Assembly (NCBI GenBank): GCA_036541255.1
Contig: JAZHDD010000044.1
Span: 1 to 58,860, forward strand
Direction of reading: 5' to 3'
From: Paucidesulfovibrio sp036541255
GTDB taxonomy: Bacteria > Desulfobacterota > Desulfovibrionia > Desulfovibrionales > Desulfovibrionaceae
Length of the DNA: 58,860 nt
The notes under the pieces were generated by a model. That model was not told the DNA's origin, did no database searches, and saw only the letters and a list, made by a program, of their open reading frames with translations. Both the position numbers and the translations under genes were made by a program. Positions within the stretch are counted from its first letter, which is position 1. Every line of letters begins with the position of its first letter. Below, one piece after another: positions 54,343-58,860 of the stretch.

Positions 54343-55269
54343 ATGGCCGAATATTATATGCCTAACGAGACAGACGGATATCTTTCCCAATTACTGCACT
54401 GGAAAAAAACGGGCAAGCGCCCCAGACCATCCTTCCCACGCGCCATACAGATCATGACGGATAGCCGATGCAATGCGCAGTGTCTATTTTGTGGCTACAC
54501 TGAAGTACACAAAAGCCTACCCCAAGGTCAGATGGAGGATGATCTTTTTTATAAAATAGTTGATGAATGCAGCAGGCACTGGATCGGGCGCATCAGTCCG
54601 TATCTCATGAACGAGCCGCTTCTGGATCAGCGCATGCCGGATTTCATTTCCTATATCAATCGCAAGCGCAAGCCTGTGACCAAGGTCAAGATCAACACCA
54701 ACGGAGCATTGCTCACGGAATCCATGAGCGAACGGCTTGTTGATTCCGGCCTGCGCCATCTTTGGGTGAGCGTGCAGGGGTACAGCGAAGAAAGTTACCG
54801 CACATCCATGAATTTATCGTTGAGCCGGGTTTTGGAGAATATCGATCGTTTCTTGGACATTCGCGATCGCAAGGGCAAGAAACTGCCCAAGATCAGCATC
54901 ACCACGCTCCATACGAGTCTGGTCGAGAATGAACTTGATTATGCGCGGAAATATTGGGCCGATCGTGACGTGACGTTCAAAATTCACAAGCTGGACAATC
55001 GTTCCGGGAAGGATCTTTCCGACTTGGGGGTGACCAAGCCCCGCTTGCGGCGCAACTGCGATCTATTTTTGAAGCAGGCCTATGTTCTTTATAATGGTGA
55101 CATGATTCTTTGTTGCCATGATTGGCGTCGAAGTGTGGTTTTGGGAAACGTTGCCGAACAGGGCATCGCAGCAGTCTGGAACTCCGAGCGGTTTGTCCGG
55201 ATTATCCGTGAGTACTTTGCCGGGGAGTACCGGAATTGTGAGATTTGCAGGACCTGCACCGTCAGTTGA
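54343..55269 (+). CDS. Radical SAM protein with SPASM-like C-terminal cluster
   Basis: 308 residues. The [4Fe-4S] motif is CNAQCLFC (C-x3-C-x2-C at residues 45-52). The barrel continues with ISPYLMNEPLLDQRMPDFI, KINTNGALLTESMSERLVDSGLRHLWVSVQG. The C-terminus has additional cysteines (RRNCDLF, MILCCHDWRR, CEICRTC), as in SPASM/twitch domains that bind auxiliary clusters. Such enzymes modify peptides or act in cofactor biosynthesis; no precursor peptide is obvious beside it. Its GC content appears lower than that of neighbouring genes. Monocistronic, ending in a perfect terminator. Confidence 0.92.
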   Translation: MAEYYMPNETDGYLSQLLHWKKTGKRPRPSFPRAIQIMTDSRCNAQCLFCGYTEVHKSLPQGQMEDDLFYKIVDECSRHWIGRISPYLMNEPLLDQRMPDFISYINRKRKPVTKVKINTNGALLTESMSERLVDSGLRHLWVSVQGYSEESYRTSMNLSLSRVLENIDRFLDIRDRKGKKLPKISITTLHTSLVENELDYARKYWADRDVTFKIHKLDNRSGKDLSDLGVTKPRLRRNCDLFLKQAYVLYNGDMILCCHDWRRSVVLGNVAEQGIAAVWNSERFVRIIREYFAGEYRNCEICRTCTVS

Positions 55270-55295
55270 TTCTCGAACTAAGAACTTGTTTTTCG

Positions 55296-55321
55296 GCCCG
55301 CACAGTGCGGGCTTTTTTTTT
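55296..55321 (+). terminator. Rho-independent terminator of the radical SAM gene
   Basis: GCCCGCAC-A-GTGCGGGC followed by nine T residues; 8-bp perfect stem with a one-base centre, 26 bases after the stop. Confidence 0.93.
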
Positions 55322-55777
55322 GGTGCAAGCGTTTTTTTTACGTGTGCAAGTATAATACATCAGAAAATACTTTCCGTCCTTCGAGCACGCCGCGTGTTAC
55401 GATCAACAGAGAAACCATGCCTTCAAGACCCTGTTTTCTTGGAGAATGACCGATGTCGGCGCGTTTTTTCTTGGTCTCGCATCTTTCGATCTCCCCGATT
55501 TTATTCTGTCTGCAGTGATCCTGGCCATGCGGTTTACATTTTTTATTGTTCCGAGGCGCTTTCGTATGCATGTGGAGAAGAACCGTACGCTAGTGATATT
55601 TTTCGCATAGGTACGGCGGAAGTTGACTGGCTGTGTCACGACAGCGGCTAACCTGTGTTATCCCGCCGTTTTTTTTTCCCAAGCCCTATTGATTTTGTGT
55701 TGAAGAGAGGGTAGGAGGTGACTTACAAATTTAAGGAAAACAGGTGGATAGCACAATTCTTAAACTGATATGCTGAG

Positions 55778-55806
55778 AATAACACGCCAGTGTTATTTGT
55801 GTTATT
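55778..55806. promoter_or_regulatory. Putative regulator binding repeats upstream of hynB
   Basis: A perfect inverted repeat AATAACAC-GCCA-GTGTTATT is followed one base later by a third GTGTTATT. A related GTGTTAT occurs about 125 bases further upstream (55655-55661). The arrangement, about 100-130 bases before the hydrogenase start, suggests cooperative binding of a dimeric regulator. It does not match FNR, CRP or Rex consensus well. Confidence 0.5.
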
Positions 55807-55829
55807 GAAGGCTAGGGGGCTAATGTTTC

Positions 55830-55850
55830 GTACCGGCCCGTGGTCGGTAC
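55830..55850 (+). promoter_or_regulatory. Leader hairpin before hynB
   Basis: GTACCGGCC-CGT-GGTCGGTAC can form a 9-bp stem with one G-U pair, 57 bases before the hynB start. There is no following U-run, so it may stabilise the leader rather than terminate. Confidence 0.4.
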
Positions 55851-55907
55851 AAAAGCTCGGATAGCGACGTACAACGTCATGTGATCCATTCAATTTGGAG
55901 GTGTTCT

Positions 55908-56852
55908 ATGAAGTTTTCCGTCAGTCATGGTGGAGACAAAGTTGAGGAAAGGCTGGCGAAGGCCGGCGTGTCGCGCCGTGATTTCATGAAGCTTTGCGGT
56001 ACTGTTGCCGCGGTCATGGGTATGGGCCCTGCCTTTGCCCCGAAGGTCGCCGAAGCGTTGACCTCGACCCGCCGTCCTTCGGTGGTCTGGCTGCACAATG
56101 CTGAATGCACCGGTTGTTCCGAGTCCATTCTCCGGGGAATGAACCCCCCGTTCGCCGAGCTGATCCTGGGTGTCATCTCCCTGGATTACCATGAGACCGT
56201 CATGGCCGCTGCTGGTGAAATGGCCGAGAAGGCCTTGCACGACGCAGTCAATTCCGAACACGGCTTCGTCTGTGTGGTCGAGGGTGCCATCCCCACCGCT
56301 GAAGACGGCATCTACGGCAAGGTCGCCGGTCGCACCATGCTCGATTTCAACACCGAGTATGTGAACAAAGCCGCTGCGATCATCGCCTACGGTACCTGCG
56401 CCACCTACGGTGGTGTCCAGGCCGCCGCTCCGAACCCGACCAAGGCGGTTGGCGTTCGTGACATCACCGACAAGCCGGTCATCAACATCTCCGGTTGTCC
56501 GCCGAACCCCTACAACCTGCTCGGCACCGTCGTTCACTTCCTGCAGAATGGCATCCCCGAGTTGGACAGTGAAGGCCGTCCGGTCATGTTCTTCGGCGAC
56601 AGCGTTCACGACAAGTGCCCGCGTCAGAAGTTCTACGACGAAGACAAATTCGCCGAGAGCTTTGGTGACGAAGGCGCCCGCAAGGGTTACTGCCTGCTGC
56701 ACCTCGGCTGCAAGGGTCCCTACACCTACAACAACTGTCCGACCGTGAAGTTCAACCAGACCAACTGGCCCGTTGAAGCCGGTCACCCCTGCATCGGCTG
56801 CTCCGAGCCCAATTTCTGGGATGATCTGAGCCCCTTCTACGAAGAGGCCTAG
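55908..56852 (+). CDS. hynB: [NiFe] hydrogenase small subunit, periplasmic
   Basis: 314 residues from ATG 55908, with GGAGG upstream. The Tat signal has the twin arginine motif RRDFMK at 23-28 and a hydrophobic segment ending near VAEA at 50. The mature protein carries Fe-S ligands: ECTGC (Cys67, Cys70; proximal cluster), AYGTCATYGG, SGCPPNP, LGCKGPYTYNNCP, and HPCIGCSEPNFWD (distal and medial clusters). It conducts electrons between the large-subunit active site and periplasmic cytochrome c3 in Desulfovibrio. The Tat signal exports both subunits together. Large-subunit gene follows after 66 bases. Confidence 0.97.
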   Translation: MKFSVSHGGDKVEERLAKAGVSRRDFMKLCGTVAAVMGMGPAFAPKVAEALTSTRRPSVVWLHNAECTGCSESILRGMNPPFAELILGVISLDYHETVMAAAGEMAEKALHDAVNSEHGFVCVVEGAIPTAEDGIYGKVAGRTMLDFNTEYVNKAAAIIAYGTCATYGGVQAAAPNPTKAVGVRDITDKPVINISGCPPNPYNLLGTVVHFLQNGIPELDSEGRPVMFFGDSVHDKCPRQKFYDEDKFAESFGDEGARKGYCLLHLGCKGPYTYNNCPTVKFNQTNWPVEAGHPCIGCSEPNFWDDLSPFYEEA

Positions 56853-56918
56853 GCGGCGCCGCAAGGCACTTGTTGTAGCTAACGAAAAGAAGTGTTTCGT
56901 ATCCAAGGAGGATGAAAT

Positions 56919-58625
56919 ATGTCTGGTAAGAAGCCTGCTGCCGCTCCGGCCATGGCGACGCCCAAAAGCGCCTACAATGGGCCCGTCGTCGTCGACCCGG
57001 TGACTCGAATCGAGGGTCACCTGCGCATTGAGGTTGAAGTCGAGAATGGCGTCGTCGCTGACGTGCGCTCCAGCTCTCAGCTGTTCCGTGGCCTGGAAAT
57101 CATCCTGAAAGGCCGTGACCCCCGTGACGCTCAGCACTTCACCCAGCGTTCCTGCGGTGTCTGTACCTACACGCACGCCCTTGCTTCCACCCGTTGCGTC
57201 GACAACGCCGTGGGCGTGAAGATTCCCAAGAACGCCACTTTGATCCGTAACCTGGTTCTGGCTGCGCAGTTCATGCATGACCACATCGTGCATTTCTATC
57301 ACCTGCACGCCCTTGACTGGGTCAACGTTGCCAACGTCCTCAACGCGGACCCCAAGAAGGCCGCTTCCCTGTCCAACAGCCTGAATGAAAATCGCAAGGA
57401 AAGCGCCGCCGATTTCGCGGCCGTCAAGGATACCGTGAAAGCCCTGATCGAGTCCGGTCAGCTCGGCCCCTTCACCAACGCCTACTTCCTGCGCGAGGGC
57501 GGACACGACGCCTATTATCTGCCTGCTGAGGCCGATCTTATGGCGACCAAGCACTACCTGGACGCCCTCAAGCTCCAGGTCAAGGCTGCCCGCCTGATGG
57601 CTGTTTTCGGTGCCAAAAACCCGCACACCCAGTTCACTGTGGTTGGCGGCGTGACCTGTTACGATGCCATGACCGAAGCCCGTCTCTCCGAGTTCACCGC
57701 TCTGTATGAAGAGACCTCGGCCTTCGTGCGTAACTTTTACATCCCCGACCTGCTGGCCGTGGCCTCCTTCTACAAGGATTGGGCCGGCATCGGTGGCACC
57801 ACCAACTTCAACTCCTGCGGCGAGTTCCCGACCGACGAGTACGATCTGAACTCCCGTTTCCTGCCCCAGGGTACCATCCTGAACCGCGACCTGAGCAAGG
57901 TCGTCGACTTCGATCCCACCAAGATCGAGGAACATGTCCAGTTCTCCTGGTACGAGTACGGTTCTCCCAAGCATCCCTACCAGGGTGAGACCAAGCCCAA
58001 GTACACCAAGCTGGGCGACAAGGAGCACTACTCCTGGATGAAGGCCCCCCGCCTGGACGGCAAGTCCACCGAGGTCGGTCCTCTGGCTCAGGTCCTGGTT
58101 GCTTACGCCCGCGGTGTGAAGCCCGTGGTTGACGCCGTCAACTACGTGCTGAAATACCTCGCCGTCGGCCCCGAAGCCCTGTTCTCCACCCTGGGCCGCA
58201 CCGCTGCCCGTGGTATCGAGACCCTGGTCATCGCCAACCAGACCCAGGCCTGGATTGATGAGCTGAAGGGCAATGTCGCTTCCGGCGACAAGGAAATCTA
58301 CACCGAGTGGAAGATGCCGGACGAGGCACAGGGCGTTGGCTTTGTGAATGCTCCTCGCGGTACCCTGTCCCACTGGATCAATATCAAGAAGGGCAAGATC
58401 GAGAACTTCCAGCTGGTCGTCCCGTCCACCTGGAACCTCGGCCCCCGCGACGATGCCGGTGTTATGGGTCCCCTGGAAGAAGCGCTCATGGGCACCCCGA
58501 TCTTCGACCCCATGCGTCCGGTCGAAATCCTGCGCACGGTTCACTCCTATGACCCCTGCATAGCCTGCGGCGTGCATGTCATCGACTCCAAGACCGGCCA
58601 GACCCGGAAATTCCGGATCCTGTAA
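56919..58625 (+). CDS. hynA: [NiFe] hydrogenase large subunit, periplasmic
   Basis: 568 residues with AAGGAGG upstream. It holds the Ni-Fe(CN)2CO site. Ligand motifs: RSCGVCTYTH (L1, Cys79 and Cys82) and DPCIACGVH (L2, Cys547 and Cys550). The precursor has a 15-residue C-terminal extension after His553, beginning Val-Ile, which the maturation protease removes. No signal peptide of its own, so it is carried out with the small subunit. A perfect terminator follows, then the maturation protease gene. Confidence 0.98.
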   Translation: MSGKKPAAAPAMATPKSAYNGPVVVDPVTRIEGHLRIEVEVENGVVADVRSSSQLFRGLEIILKGRDPRDAQHFTQRSCGVCTYTHALASTRCVDNAVGVKIPKNATLIRNLVLAAQFMHDHIVHFYHLHALDWVNVANVLNADPKKAASLSNSLNENRKESAADFAAVKDTVKALIESGQLGPFTNAYFLREGGHDAYYLPAEADLMATKHYLDALKLQVKAARLMAVFGAKNPHTQFTVVGGVTCYDAMTEARLSEFTALYEETSAFVRNFYIPDLLAVASFYKDWAGIGGTTNFNSCGEFPTDEYDLNSRFLPQGTILNRDLSKVVDFDPTKIEEHVQFSWYEYGSPKHPYQGETKPKYTKLGDKEHYSWMKAPRLDGKSTEVGPLAQVLVAYARGVKPVVDAVNYVLKYLAVGPEALFSTLGRTAARGIETLVIANQTQAWIDELKGNVASGDKEIYTEWKMPDEAQGVGFVNAPRGTLSHWINIKKGKIENFQLVVPSTWNLGPRDDAGVMGPLEEALMGTPIFDPMRPVEILRTVHSYDPCIACGVHVIDSKTGQTRKFRIL

Positions 58626-58647
58626 GCCTGTCGGCGAATCGAATTCC

Positions 58648-58674
58648 AAGGGGGCCTTTCGGGGCCCCCTTTTT
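58648..58674 (+). terminator. Rho-independent terminator after hynA
   Basis: AAGGGGGCC, 6-base loop, GGCCCCCTT followed by TTT; 9-bp stem, 23 bases after the hynA stop. The maturation protease gene lies beyond it and would be expressed at a lower level or separately. Confidence 0.9.
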
Positions 58675-58757
58675 ATTTGCCTTTGCGCCATGGAGAAAAA
58701 TACGGGAAAGCCTTGGTAGTGACACGTCGCGGCTTGTCCGTAACGCGCTTTTGTCGT

Positions 58758-58860
58758 ATGGTTCCGTCCATGCAAAGCGAAAAACGCATCCTGGTTCTTG
58801 GTGTGGGCAACGTCCTTTACACGGATGAAGGAATCGGCGTACGTCTGGCCGAACAACTCC
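58758..58860 (+). CDS. Hydrogenase maturation protease (5' end only)
   Basis: The visible ~34 residues contain RILVLGVGNVLYTDEGIGVRLAEQL, in which GxGNxLxxDEGxGV is the nickel-sensing/protease signature of the HybD/HycI family. It cleaves the C-terminal extension of the hydrogenase large subunit after nickel insertion. ATG at 58758 or the in-frame ATG at 58770 may be the start; neither has a strong ribosome site. The gene runs off the right edge. Confidence 0.9.
   Translation, partial: MVPSMQSEKRILVLGVGNVLYTDEGIGVRLAEQL

Larger units (their letters stand above)
55322..55907. other. 586-bp intergenic region ahead of the hydrogenase operon
   Basis: Unusually AT-rich for this genome. No convincing gene: the only clean plus-strand frame (ATG 55446 to TAG 55610, 54 residues) has poor support. 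A nine-T run at about 55669-55677 suggests a terminator of an unseen transcript, but only a 4-bp stem (CGGC/GCCG) precedes it. The right part carries repeated GTGTTATT half-sites and a leader hairpin, listed separately. Confidence 0.6.

Noticed and set aside
55446..55610. A 54-residue hydrophobic frame in the hydrogenase upstream region
   Set aside because: GGAG is only one base from the ATG, codon usage is atypical and no family is recognisable. It is kept only as a possible target for checking next to the radical SAM gene.
55118..55651. A 177-residue plus-strand frame across the radical SAM 3' end and the terminator
   Set aside because: It overlaps the radical SAM gene in another frame and crosses a perfect terminator; the translation has no conserved features.
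55890..58856. A 988-residue open frame on the minus strand opposite hynB and hynA
   Set aside because: It is a mirror frame produced by strong codon bias of the hydrogenase genes. It lacks domains, and the plus-strand proteins carry all the conserved motifs.

Overview
The window looks like chromosomal DNA of a sulfate-reducing Desulfovibrionaceae (Desulfovibrio or a close relative). The evidence is a periplasmic [NiFe] hydrogenase pair (Tat-signal small subunit, then large subunit, then a maturation protease) at the right end, a GC-rich sequence, many sensor kinases and c-di-GMP/HDOD signalling proteins, and an rpmH-rnpA-yidD-yidC-jag-mnmE cluster. No integrase, insertion sequence, CRISPR array, tRNA or rRNA was found. 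The window opens inside a prepilin peptidase gene and closes inside the hydrogenase maturation protease gene.

Layout. 1-4.4 kb: prepilin peptidase (partial), a PaaK-type CoA ligase, a sialidase-like BNR protein and a universal stress protein. 4.4-11.1 kb: signalling genes (PAS histidine kinase translationally coupled to an HDOD protein, three small unknown proteins, a large Cache-HAMP-PAS histidine kinase). 11.1-16.7 kb: a RuvC-like RNase H-fold protein and a membrane fusion protein/RND pump/MarR operon with a clear promoter and palindromic operator. 16.7-19.2 kb: panC-panD-metK. 19.3-23.7 kb: a double degenerate GGDEF-TPR protein facing a hybrid kinase. 23.8-30.9 kb: phosphoglucomutase, Ste24-type protease, Mut7-C protein, TPR protein, beta-propeller plus AhpD-like pair, LysR regulator. 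31-33.8 kb: amino-acid ABC transporter binding protein and permease (no ATPase), an unknown protein and a PPC-domain protein. 33.9-37.6 kb: groES-groEL and malQ. 37.8-46 kb: a two-domain acyltransferase resembling ornithine-lipid synthases, an SGNH hydrolase, a chemoreceptor, an EAL-like/HDOD protein, a flavin-type oxidase and a glycosyltransferase pair. 46-51.3 kb: the rpmH-to-mnmE cluster. 51.4-55.3 kb: LUD protein, methyltransferase, flavodoxin-fold reductase, UPF0280 protein and a radical SAM protein. 55.3-58.9 kb: hydrogenase operon.

The genome is tightly packed. Several gene pairs overlap by ATGA, two convergent pairs share overlapping stop codons (CTAG and TTAA), and two divergent pairs have Shine-Dalgarno sequences on opposite strands of the same short segment. 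Nothing in the window is convincingly a wholly new system. The strongest unusual points are an rnpA gene with no ATG/GTG/TTG start at the conserved position, the self-contained MarR-operator-RND efflux unit, the fused O-/N-acyltransferase, a RuvC-like protein upstream of a sensor kinase, and repeated GTGTTATT half-sites ahead of the hydrogenase genes. All assignments are from reading the sequence; no database search was run.
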